64,000 nt of DNA from Osedax fenrisi (taxonomy: Eukaryota > Annelida > Polychaeta > Sabellida > Siboglinidae), in contig OZ025243.1 of assembly GCA_964019155.1 (NCBI GenBank), positions 29,911,871 to 29,975,870 on the forward strand, written 5' to 3'. The first letter of the stretch is position 1; each line of letters begins with the position of its first letter. The notes below the pieces were generated by a model. The model worked only from the letters and a program-made list of their open reading frames with translations. It did not search any database and had not been told where the DNA came from. The position numbers and the translations under genes are program-made. Positions 23,681-35,577 of this stretch are shown here, one piece after another.

Positions 23681-25257
23681 TATTTAATATGTTATACATA
23701 TATACCTGTATAGATAATATATCTTATAGATATAGATTGTTAGATATAAATATACATACACCTATATATATATATATGTACAATGTACATGTATCTAGGT
23801 AGGCTTCTTTTTCATTATAGTTCACACTAATATATAACCCACTAATATATTTATGATCCTAACACATCATCGAAGATTAACCTTAATGTTATGATAATAA
23901 ATTCGTAATATACCTATTTAGTATACTATAGTATACTTACTTACTTATTTTACTTTAGTCGAGTTCTCACTATACATATATACTACATACTGTTTACTAA
24001 ATATATGTAGTATATCATTGTTGTTAATGTTTAAATATTTAAAATCAAGTATGAACATTATGTGTTTTATAAATAACAATATTTTAATGTTATGTTATAA
24101 TGAATACGTATGAATATGTCCTATACATATAATATAATGATAATATAATTATAAATTCCATATTATATTGTATACATTATTATAATACACACATATATTG
24201 CATATATTTACTACATAGTATACTATATATATAGTGTGCAATACGAATGCGCATACATTAAACATTTATATATCTAATAAGATATAAATTAAAATTATTT
24301 TAATAAATATACTTATTAAATATTAAGATAATAATATAATATTATTTAATATAATATAATATTATTATCATATATATTATTATTATATTTACTATTTATA
24401 CGACATATTATACTATATATAGTATACTCTTAATATATACAATCTCTGATAATAATTAAATATACAAAATACATATATTGCTATAGCAACTAAAACATAA
24501 TAAATACATTTACATATAAATATAAGCATCAATGGCGACTATTAATATTAATTCCTTATGAAAATTACTTATGTTAGCCCATATAACATATCGACTTGAT
24601 TACTGTACCATTTACATATAGATTCCTACCCTATAAAGCGTTTCAGAATTAATAGAATACAGATATTGGTGGCAATTTACCACTGGTAACACATATGGTA
24701 TATATATATATACTACATCAATACATAATATAGTCAGTATAACCTATTGTATGTATAACCATCAAACCCATGGGTCTGCATATATACATATAATATTTAA
24801 AATATTACTTTATAAATAATATCTTATTTATATTCTCATTATCTTACTATTATAAAATATATCTATATTCATAAATTAATTTGTAACTATATAAATTAAA
24901 TACATTATTAATTATAGGCATATATAAATTTAATACAAAATGAAAAAATATATAAAATTATATAATTATATAAAAAAGGAAGAGCTTATAGTAGAATAAA
25001 TAAATAAGATACCATCATAAATATGGACTGAAATTATTAAAAATTATTTAATAAAGATTAATTATTAAAAAGATTATTTAAAACATATTTAAATCGAAAT
25101 CAGTTACACCTTCAAAAATATCTAAATATTAATTTTTATATTGGAATATTATTTTATATTATGTATGATATTAGACTCATGAATCATGATGGTGTTATGA
25201 AACTTTATATAGAAATTAATTAATAATATATATTACCATTAATTATAATAAACGATA
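23135..25257. other. No gene; (TA)n-rich DNA
   Basis: (TA)n arrays at about 23540-23584 and 23619-23674, otherwise featureless A/T-rich sequence. No exon, RNA gene or transposon end was recognised. Confidence 0.65.
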
Positions 25258-26203
25258 GGGAAAAGTCTCCGATTACCGACCGCTAAATGATTATTTGTAA
25301 TAAAATATTCAATATTAAATATATTTATTTTAAATTTTGTAATTGTGGTAATATTATGGCAATGAATAATGTGGCTATTTTAAATTTTTGATATAATTAT
25401 ATTTACAATAATAAACAGGGGGTCGGTAATCTGATACATGTGCCTAATACCGACCCCTTCTCCTATTATCATCCCCTAAAATAATCGTGGTATATATAAT
25501 TGTAGTATTATAATATCCAATAAAAATAGTAGATATACATAAATATAATTAATTATAACATGTACGCAATTTATTTGTTATTGAATTTATGTTTTAATAG
25601 TAATATTAAATTTAAATTTAAACTTTATAATAATTATATTAAAATAGTGTATATTATTATTTAATATTTATTTATTAATCAGTATGTTTATAATCAACTG
25701 GACTCATGAATCCCAAATCTATATCAATGATACATAAACAACTTGCGATATATTTTAAAGTAAAATACGGATATATTTTTATTGGATATTATAAATCACA
25801 TGGGGTCGGTAATAGGAAAATCATATGGGTTGCTTAAGATATATTGGTTAATTTTTGTTCAAATTAAATTATTTTTAAAATAGTTATAATCATTTTATTG
25901 ATCTACAATATTAAGCACAAAATTAAGTTTTATTTTAATTAATAAAGTATTTACAATGATTTAAAAAAAGTTATTATTCAAATATTTAAAAGGTAAAAAC
26001 AAAATTTTACATTTAACAATTAACAACTGTTGGATTAAATATTAAAAAAAAACAAAATACGTATTTATATTTATTATTAAATTATTAACAGTTAATGTAT
26101 ACATAAATTTATACATAAAATTATATATATATATATATAATTTTTTGATATCTCTTATAGTTAATAAGATACGAGAGGGGGTCGGTATTAGGAGACTTTG
26201 CCC
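25258..26203. mobile_element. MITE-like element, GTCGGTA family, copy 1 (946 bp)
   Basis: The left end GGGAAAAGTCTCCGATTACC and the complement of the right end, GGGCAAAGTCTCCTAATACC, form terminal inverted repeats. TA flanks both sides. The motif GGGGTCGGTA (or its complement) is repeated internally near 25420, 25447 and 25802, and next to both ends. No transposase is encoded. A second copy of the family lies at 52273-53287 with closely similar interior sequence. Confidence 0.72.
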
Positions 26204-26599
26204 TATATGTGGTAAGATGATGATATGAATCACCAGTAGTGCGAATATATAACTAGGTAACATATTTAATAATAGGTATGTTAGTATAACTAAAACATAT
26301 GTGTATTCGGTAATTAAATAATATTTAAATTATTTCTTAATCATTTATATATACATTAATAATAAAATAATATACATTTTTAATATGTATTTAGTAAAGA
26401 ACGAATCAATTAATAATTATCAGAAGTCAACAGTTTATTGTTATTAATTATTAATATTATTAATGCTATCTAATAAATGATATAACAACGTAATCGTATA
26501 TTATAAGTAGTAGATAATGTATCGTACAATATAACGACGTAAACAATGTATTCAATGCATCATTTCTAGACGTGATGTTTACACTGGTTTCTTCATCTT

Positions 26600-27600
26600 A
26601 AACATCGCCATAAGTATCCGCCATCTCATCATCAAACTCGTTAATAGATAATATAGAAGTATTGGTAACAGGATACGTTGTAACGACGTGTGCATCTATA
26701 TTTAGGTATGAGTCATCAAGAATAATCTCATCGTCTAATTCTTGTAGGCGTTCATATAAATCATCTAGTATATCCAATATGCTTGTATCATCGTCATTAC
26801 CTCTATGTAAATCATTAAACTGTGTAAGAACTCATAGTTGTACTACTCGATACTTTATTCCGAGATTGATTATGTACATGACACTAACCAATACATTTTT
26901 ACTTGATTGCATTCTAAATCTAAAATACCTTAACGAAGAATGATGTGTTTAACATAACTTCAAGTTATACAATTATTCCCATATCCATAGGTTGACAACT
27001 TAACGGTATAGACAATCAATTGGTAAAGCTTTAAGTTCTAATACACATTTATGTGAAGTACAATTATCGATTATTAACGATATTTGTCTGTTATTGAGAT
27101 ACATTGTTGTATTTAATTAATTTAATTAAAAATACTTGCAGTCATTAACGTTTTTTATTAGATTTATATATGCAAGGTAATTTTATATTCACAATCTTAA
27201 AACATTAGGCTTTACATATTTTCCTATCACCAATACTTATAGTGTATCAGAACCTGACATATATGTTTCTACAAGTATGTACAGCCTTAATTCGAAGACA
27301 CATCTCCTATGTTTTATTTCGTAGAAATACTTTTATTTGGCAGTAGTTTGTAGAATAATTCTGTTTCGTCTACATTAGGTATCATCTAGGAGGTATGTAT
27401 CAATAATCTCTGTAAGTATAACATTATTACAATGTGAACGATGTTCTTCGCTAACTGTACAGCCTTCTTCATTTCTCTTCCTAAACGTGATACCGTAGAT
27501 ATGTTTAAAGAGAATTAACCATATATCATTCGTCAAGTAGTTTAATTTCCTAGATGAGTTTCTATTTCTATAGCTTTCTGTTGCATCTCCTATGTATATG
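26600..27600 (-). pseudogene. Decayed pogo/Tigger-type DDE transposase
   Basis: This minus-strand relic is read in pieces. From about 27560 a CENPB-like DNA-binding remnant shows HIYGITFRKRNEEGCTVSEE. The catalytic region follows with DETELFYKLLPNKS (first Asp of the DDE triad), then LIIDNCTSHK (second Asp) and a VNLWIWE stretch corresponding to the QPxDxGI block, near 27400 to 26960. An acidic C-terminal tail (ILDDLYERLQELDDEIILDD) ends at a TAA near 26601. Many stops and shifts interrupt it. Tigger/pogo elements move by cut and paste at TA sites. The pogo-like MITE at 32688-33088 could belong to this superfamily. No terminal inverted repeats were identified around this copy. Confidence 0.78.
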
Positions 27601-28190
27601 TCAATATTTGATATAATTTAAGTTACATATATATTTTGATTAAAATAGATTATATATGTTTTATATATAATTTATCAAATATAATATATTATTTTAACAT
27701 AATATATATGGTGTTAATTTACCTGATAAAGGAGTATCATTTCCTTATAAAGGAGTATCATAAAGTATGTTTTAACCACTCCTTGCATTTATAATTTCTA
27801 TATTTTCCAATTTTCTGTTATTTTTCTTGTGGTATGGTGTACATTAATATGCTTTTATTAATATTTCTTCTTTCGACTTTATCTATCTATATAACACAGA
27901 TCATTCAAAATTAAATTACTTCATTATAAATGTCGTACTCTCCCCTTTTTCTATTATTTTAATAGCTACATATTATTCATTAATTGAAACAAATATTGTC
28001 ATTCGTTTAGACTTCTGGTAATTCATAAAATATATTATTATATAAATTATTACTGATTATATATTTACTTTTATATATATATATATTCATATATATAATA
28101 AAATGTATGACTATATATAAATCAGTATATAATAGAAAGCCTTCTCTTAGTATAGTGGACCAGGAATACAAAAATTCCTGTATCGATAAT
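27601..28190. other. No gene; AT-rich DNA
   Basis: No supported coding sequence. At about 28138-28190 an AGTATAGTGG block resembling a tRNA A box, a GGAAT/ATTCC stem and a weak T-arm-like TATCGATAATA occur in order. The similarity is too degenerate to call a tRNA. Confidence 0.5.
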
Positions 28191-28224
28191 ACCACTCGTG
28201 TGCCTTCTAGTATATGTGTATGTG

Positions 28225-28310
28225 TGCGTTGTTGGTAGGCGGCGGGTACATGAATGCGGGCGTCGTCGCATGATAATCGATGTTATCGCCGCCCGCATGA
28301 GCAATAAACC
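28225..28310. repeat. GC-rich imperfect inverted repeat
   Basis: GCGGGCG-(TCGTCGCATG)-ATAA and TTATCGCCGCCCGC face each other around TCGATG at about 28256-28297. This is an isolated GC-rich pocket. Overlapping short ORFs have no recognisable domain. Its function is unknown. Confidence 0.4.
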
Positions 28311-28714
28311 ATGGATACATGTAACACCGCAGTGTATGCATCACGTGATACCTACATCTGATTCTACTAATACCATTCATATGCGTGTAAAGGAGTGATA
28401 CTTCGATATTATCGTACTAAAGATATGTATCCATGTAATACATCTATGATACAGTACGAACTATAGAATACACGTGATCTACAGAACGATATTCTCACAT
28501 GTAAGTCTTCTATTCTAATATTTAATGTATCTTATATATTCGGGACATTTTTATTTTGAATACTAAATATTTTAAGATGTTTATAAATAAAAAATATTGT
28601 CTTTATTTATAATAATGTAAATTCTAGTTTAATATGATATATATATATATATATCAGATAATTAATTGTTTACAATACATATGATATTTTAATACATTAT
28701 ATGTGTATATATAA

Positions 28715-28752
<38 letters not shown>

Positions 28753-30002
28753 TTATTTATATTGTATGGCACAATAATTCTAAGTAAAAGGGCCGATGAT
28801 ATCATATACAATATCCTCGAAGTTAATATAAGTGCCATACAAAATTATAATTTCACTGACAATATCCCAAACGATAAATTTGGTGTGGACATGGGCTTTG
28901 TTAATATATTTTATTAAAGATTTATCATTAATGATCTATAAATTCACGTATTATATTCGAGGAGATTTATGTAAACAACATCATTTCCTTTGAACTATAT
29001 ATATAATGTATTATATAGTTTATTATGGGCATAAATATAGTTTCTCATTAGTATTTTTAAATGTACACCAAGTTAAATAAAAATAAATTATTTTCCTATT
29101 AAATAAAAATAAGGTAAATTATATATTATGTGTTTACTATTTTAACACGTTCACTAGCTGATGAACTCTAGTTTATGTTATAATATACCATGCATCATCA
29201 TCATCATCATCATCATCATCAACATTATTATCATCATATTCACCATCATTATTATAATAATCTTTTAATCTAATTACTATATATAAATATATGTTTGAGA
29301 GTGTGTTTGTGTTTGCCACGTTCGTCTACACATTTATGTAGAGTATTAATCATTAACCGTATACTAAGTATACTATACTATACTTTCTCCGTCAATTCAT
29401 AGTTTATAAATAATTTGATTAATTATAATTTATATATCTATAAATAATTCGATTAATAAATAAAAAATTCAAATTTCAAATAAATAATATTTATTTACCA
29501 AATAAAGTATATGTTATATTATCTTATATCTAATTTAAATATTTATATGTTCAATATTTGTTCATATAGATTTATATAAATTATATATCATCTAGGATAT
29601 CCTGGACGAAGATTTGTGTGACATAACATTATTCTAACTTCTCTATAATACAATAATAATAAAATATTATAAATTGTATTGTAATTAAATTATATAATAT
29701 ATTACAGAAGGATATTAATAACATATACATGTGTGTGAAGTTGTGAGGATGTATACAATAGGAATAGATAAATTGTTCATCGTAAGGCAAATGATCCGCA
29801 GCTAAACGATATCATTTAGCATCGTTCAGATGTATTGTTCTATTGTATAAATGTGGCATTGTAAAGTTTCTCGTGTGTGTGTGAATCTTTATTACCCAGA
29901 GAGTTAAGAGTCGACAGTTATTAACTTTATTGCATACCGTTTTACTATCTATAGAAGTATTGTTGCTTTCCTTGTCGCTAACTAGACCTGTGAGTGTGTG
30001 TG

Positions 30003-30042
<40 letters not shown>

Positions 30043-30141
30043 TCAATCTACTCGCATGCACTGCAATATATACCCTGAAGGCTATACGTGTTCATGTTCC
30101 GTGTAAATAAATAAATAGGTTTTTACACATTCCCTGTAGGG

Positions 30142-30194
<53 letters not shown>

Positions 30195-30291
30195 ATAATA
30201 ATGTGTATTCACATATATTTGTAATATGCCTCTGGGGTGTATAAATTATTTATTTGTGTTATTTGATAATATCCTTTTAAATATATATATA

Positions 30292-30354
<63 letters not shown>

Positions 30355-30563
30355 GTAAAATATAATATGAAATACTACTCCGGTTATTAAAAATAAGTAT
30401 CGTATGTTATGTGTATTATAAATGAATATTATTAAAAATAATAATTATTATAATAACACATTACATAATTAAATAAATACTAATCTATGTTTGAATAACA
30501 CAATATATGCATTGTTCATTCACATTTATATTCGAATTTATATACATACATGCAAATACATAT

Positions 30564-30632
<69 letters not shown>

Positions 30633-31372
30633 AGTGATAATGTATAACATTAATATTATATTTAAATATCTACTATATTTTTGTATAATATCATTATATT
30701 ATCAAAATAAAGTGTGTATATTATATAAATCCAAAGGATATAATAACAAACATATTTAATAAAATCAATATTATGTCCATGACTACTTAAATATCAGGTG
30801 ACATTATGTTATTATAAGATGCAACAACATCAATAAAAACCAATAAAAGACATCAGCAGCAGGATAATAATATTGCGTCACGCTTCATTGATTAGTGGAT
30901 AGTTCAAATGATTAGTCTGACAATCGATATGAAATTATAGGATGCATGTCCTTGCCATATGGATTACATTATCGATATATCAATATATTATTGATAAGGA
31001 CATGCATATTTGATTTTACATGTTAACTCATCACTGGAACATATTGCTAAATTTATATATATATCAAGAAAATAATAAATATAATTTCGTATGTCTACAT
31101 ATATATATATATATGTACTGGTACACAATATTATTTGATATATAAAATTGATATATTTCCGTATACAGAAATATATGGCTTAATTATGATGTTAATAGTG
31201 TTTTAATAGTGTTAGTAGTGTTTTAAATAAACTATTAATAACTAATATGATAATAAGATGAGATATAATATTTATATATCAATATAAAATAATGTATTTA
31301 AGTTGTATATTATACCTAGAATAATGTGTTAATGAGAGTGGTATTTAGTAGTTTTATATTGAATAATATATG

Positions 31373-31429
<57 letters not shown>

Positions 31430-32346
31430 ATAGTTAATGAAACAACTTCTATAATTCATATATTCTGATATACTACACATTGTTATATTGAAATGGTAAA
31501 CATACATAGGTCGAGGTCAATAAAAACATATATAATGATAATGTATTATATACCGATTGGTATACGAATCCATCAGCGTATGTTTGTATATACTCAATAT
31601 AATGAAGGTTGTATATGTTTTTATAATTTCGTCACTACCTTTTATCATTTATAATTACATTATATATCTAGAACCATCCATAATATACATTATAGATACA
31701 TTATACCCACTCTATTTCATATACTATAGGTATTGATGTAATTTGTTACTATAGTAATTTATTAGCCAATATAATCTAACCGAGTACATTTATTGATTAA
31801 AAACAACACGAAACTACAGGTATTAGTGATACGTATATACGCGTATGTAAATGTTATATAAGCATGTATATACGCGTTTAACGCGATTATTAATACATGA
31901 TGTAGAGGATTGTTTTATATAGATAACTATTTTATCTCTATAGATATAACACGCTGTGTTCTAACAAAAGAAATACACGATGACACTCGAGACATACCCA
32001 ATATATTAAATATAGATAGTGAGGCTAGTATATATAGTACATATCTTTTTCTACGAATATTGTTTAAAATTTACATATGAAAGGAGTGCAATAATTAAAA
32101 TGTATGTGTAATATATAGAAGTGCAAAGACTGTAGATGCTTTATTATTCATACAAAAATCAATAACTATGTTAATAATGCTCAAATATTGATGACATTTC
32201 AGAATATATATATTCTATAATAACTAATATATTAGTTTTTATGTGATTATTGATTAAATAGATGCTCATACAATTAGTTTCATTATATCATATATAAAAT
32301 ATAATTTAAAAAAAAACAAAAAGTAAACTACATTTTTACCATCATT
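28311..32346. other. No gene; microsatellites
   Basis: (CAT)n at 29190-29221, (TG)n at about 29993-30034, and (TA)n at 28721-28744, 30147-30190, 30283-30346, 30572-30630 and 31376-31424. A duplicated TAGTGTTTTAATAGTGTTAG stretch occurs near 31195-31225. No exon or transposon protein is recognisable. Confidence 0.65.
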
Positions 32347-32596
32347 AAGGGGGTTCACACCGAATTTTCAGCGGCAATTATCGAATAATTTTCATCGGCG
32401 AAATTGTTGGTGGAATGAAAATATTCCATTTATTTTCCACACTTATCGACAATTTTGTCGTATGAACAAGTTCCATATTGGACACGCATTGTCCAATGGG
32501 CGCCCATTAGGTCGCCCATTAGGCAATTTGCGTGCAAGTTGTTGATTGACAGTTCATTTATTCACCTATACGTCAATTATATGTTACGTAATGATA

Positions 32597-32641
<45 letters not shown>

Positions 32642-33084
32642 ATACAGGTATTCATTATAGTACATTCGCACTATAGTATATATATATAGTAAACTCTCGG
32701 TAAGTCTGACTACGGATAAGTCGGACATCTTAAGTCGGTTTGGTTGGATTTATATCTAGATACATGTTAAATTAATCGTATAAGTCTGATAAGTTGGATT
32801 GGATAAGTCGGACACATATTATAGTACATTTTATGATTTTTATACTGGATAAGTAGGACTTTTTATAAAATATCAGAAATATTTAATTTGAATAATGTAT
32901 ATTATAATGTTAGTAATATTTTATGTTATTGATTGTTGCATAATTCTACATTTTGGTAACCATTTAACTCACGCTGTGCGTCGTATGTCTTATTTACATG
33001 ATCTTCTGAATCGCGGATAAGTCGGACATCTCGCTAAGTCGGACACTTTTCCCGGTCCCATGCGAGTCCCACTTATCGGGAGTT

Positions 33085-33127
<43 letters not shown>

Positions 33128-33347
33128 TTTAATATAATGAATCACGCCTTTAAATATATTTATATATCACACCAATTTGATCAGTTTTCAAAGATTAGTA
33201 AATAGTAAATAAAATGATCCTTGTTTACAAGTTGATTTTGTGTGAATGCTAATTTTATTACAAGCAATTATCGAGAAATAATCGAGCAATTTTCATCTTA
33301 AATTTTGTTGATGAAAACGAGATGAAAATTCGGTGTGAACTCCCTTT
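32347..33347. mobile_element. MITE-like element with GTTCACACCGAATTTTCA termini, carrying a nested insertion
   Basis: The left end AAGGGGGTTCACACCGAATT and the complement of the right end, AAGGGAGTTCACACCGAATT, are near-identical inverted repeats that continue with TTCA. The interior also holds variants such as TTTTCATC and AATTATCGA-AATAATTTTCATC. There is no transposase. A TA array (about 32600-32637) and a pogo-like MITE (32688-33088) lie inside, so this element is older than its passenger. Flanking bases suggest a TA or TTA target, but this is ambiguous. Confidence 0.7.
32688..33088. mobile_element. pogo/Tigger-like MITE (401 bp), nested
   Basis: The left terminus AGTAAACTCTCGGTAAGTCTGAC and the complement of the right terminus, AGTCAACTCCCGATAAGTGGGAC, form inverted repeats next to TA. 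They match the well-known pogo/Tigger terminal theme (CAGT-AACTCTCGATAA...). The motif GGATAAGTCGGACA is repeated internally near 32734, 32800 and 33016. It is non-coding, so it would need a transposase of the pogo type supplied in trans. Confidence 0.72.
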
Positions 33348-34688
33348 AGATGAGTTGTATTTCCTAAAATACAAAATATTTTCTTATTGTGCTATAACAA
33401 AATATAAGGACAATATAAGTAGTCCTCCCTTAAATATACATTATACAGAATTGAAAAATCATAATAATTTTAAAACTTATTGACATTTAAAAAAAAATCA
33501 CTATCTTTTTACTTTAAATTTTCAAATATTTTCAATACAAGCGTAACTCTTAATAAATAATATTTGTTTATTTTGATTCCTCATTTGAAATTTATATTTA
33601 GCTATGATACAGTTTATCATGCATCATTAATAATTGTTCATTACAAATATGTGCTAATACTGCATATTACCCCTTAAGGGGTTATAATCCCACTATATTT
33701 ATTTCTGGAGAGTAGTTTACTAGCAAGTTGTAATGGGATACCCTCTTTATATACCCCCATACTTTTAGGAAAATTTCTGGCAACGATAGGAAATAGAATT
33801 TTTTCTATTTTCAGTAAATAGTTTCCAAAAATATGTACTCGACTACAATATATTACTTTATATCTGATGATTGTCGTAGTTTTAAATCAAATTATAATAG
33901 ATATATAATAATATATTAAAATAAAATATAATGCATAATTCCTATCTATACCATGTAAAATATTATCAATTTTTTTTAGAATTTGATAAGCTTCCCATTT
34001 ATACTAATTTTATTTTATATATATACAAAATCTTATTATCATACCAATATATGCATATATTAATATAAATTGATACGCGACGATGAACTATATCATAAGA
34101 ATTATTTAAAACTTCTACTATCGCATACCTTAACTTTTTGTAAATATTTCGTGTGAAACATAATTTCCATACCATTCAGCTAGTCAGCTTATAACCAGTA
34201 ACTAATCATACATACTACAACTCATATGATTCGTCAGGGATTCACAATCTTTGTGGGATTTATTTCTGGTTATTGTAATACAGATACAACTAATTTTAAT
34301 TTTACATTACAACAATTACGTATGTATGTATTTGATTGATTTATCATGATTGGCCTACCATGCTATTCCTAGAAATACTGTCTGATAACATATAGCGAAA
34401 ACTTTAGGGCAACTGTATAGAGCCATGTCATATTGCAGGCACGTTGTAGTGCGATACCCCCTTTGATAGAAAAGCATTTAAAACGCATTAGTTTGTGTAC
34501 AGTCCTTTACTTATGTTCTATAGAATATGAAGTATACCTTTTTTAAATATTAGTATATATACTATATACTATATATAGTATATAGTATATATACTATATA
34601 TAGTATAAATATATTTAATAAATAATATTATTTATCATATGTGTTCGTGAATATATAACTGTAATTAAGGTTTATATATATATATGTA

Positions 34689-34747
<59 letters not shown>

Positions 34748-35500
34748 ATATTACATATGTGATATATGATTACTAAATATTTAATAGATAATTGCATATA
34801 TGCATATATGTTATAACATAAAGGTGTCTCTATAGAGAATTTTATTTCAATTGAATTTTATAAATTGTTATTGTAAATTTATATATATATATATATCAAT
34901 GAATGTAAATGTGAATGGTGTACACATTAAATAAACACACTTATGACACACATGCCATGGTGTTGTGCATTGACCAGTGGTCAGAAGATGGATTATGAAT
35001 GATGGTGGCTATAATTACGTGCGATTACCCTATAGGGCGATAAGTGGTTATATTGACCACATTAAATAGACACATAATGGAAGGTAATTGTGGCCTGGGG
35101 TGTTACCAGTGCACAAGCCCTGCGTAGTTGTGGTGGTGATAGTGATTTCGGTGGTGGTGGCGGCAGGGCTTTCATGTAAGTGATGGGTTATATCGTCACC
35201 AGCGCCACTAGTACTCTACGGTATCAGTCTCCGTCTCACCGTCATCATCATCATCATCATCACCATCGTATATTCCTTTATTATACCTATTGTATACGCC
35301 TATGTATCTATTAAGGTATCTATTAAGGTATAACACTAGAGACAGTGCATTAAAGTCTGAGTGATGTCTATAGCCTATACTTAAGTGTGCGCGTGTGTGT
35401 GCGTACGTGTGCGCTTCTGTATGTGCGTGTAAGTATGCGCTTATGTCGGTATATGTGTGGCTTTCACATTGTATACTTTTTATATTTGTTAATATGTGCT
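33348..35500. other. No gene recognised
   Basis: Contains a 14-bp palindrome ACCCCTTAAGGGGT (33669-33682), (TA)n at 34675-34742, a GC-richer patch at about 35090-35260 with GGTGGTGG-type repeats, and (CAT)n at about 35238-35262. A degenerate GTTGTA-TG-GATACCC motif occurs near 33726 and 34442. No exon could be supported. Confidence 0.6.
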
Positions 35501-35502
35501 TT

Positions 35503-35563
<61 letters not shown>

Positions 35564-35565
35564 AT
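35500..35565. repeat. (TA)n array at LINE truncation point
   Basis: TA repeats directly precede the first LINE-derived codons at about 35578. The long open frame that appears to start at 35395 passes through this array only by chance. Confidence 0.85.
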
Positions 35566-35577
35566 TTTCAAAGCATA

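Noticed and set aside
26662..26943. Plus-strand 93-codon frame
   Set aside because: It is antisense to the pogo/Tigger transposase tail, whose minus-strand reading is the recognisable one.
28138..28195. Functional tRNA
   Set aside because: There is an A-box-like block, but no acceptor-stem pairing and a non-canonical T arm.
28198..28398. 66-codon plus-strand frame and overlapping minus-strand frame in the GC-rich pocket
   Set aside because: No recognisable domain. They overlap an inverted repeat and are short enough to occur by chance.
32455..32676. 73-codon plus-strand frame
   Set aside because: It lies inside a MITE-like element and runs into a (TA)n array.
35395..35577. First 61 codons of the long plus-strand frame ending at 38097
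   Set aside because: They translate a GT-rich patch and a (TA)n array upstream of the LINE. The element-derived sequence starts near 35578.
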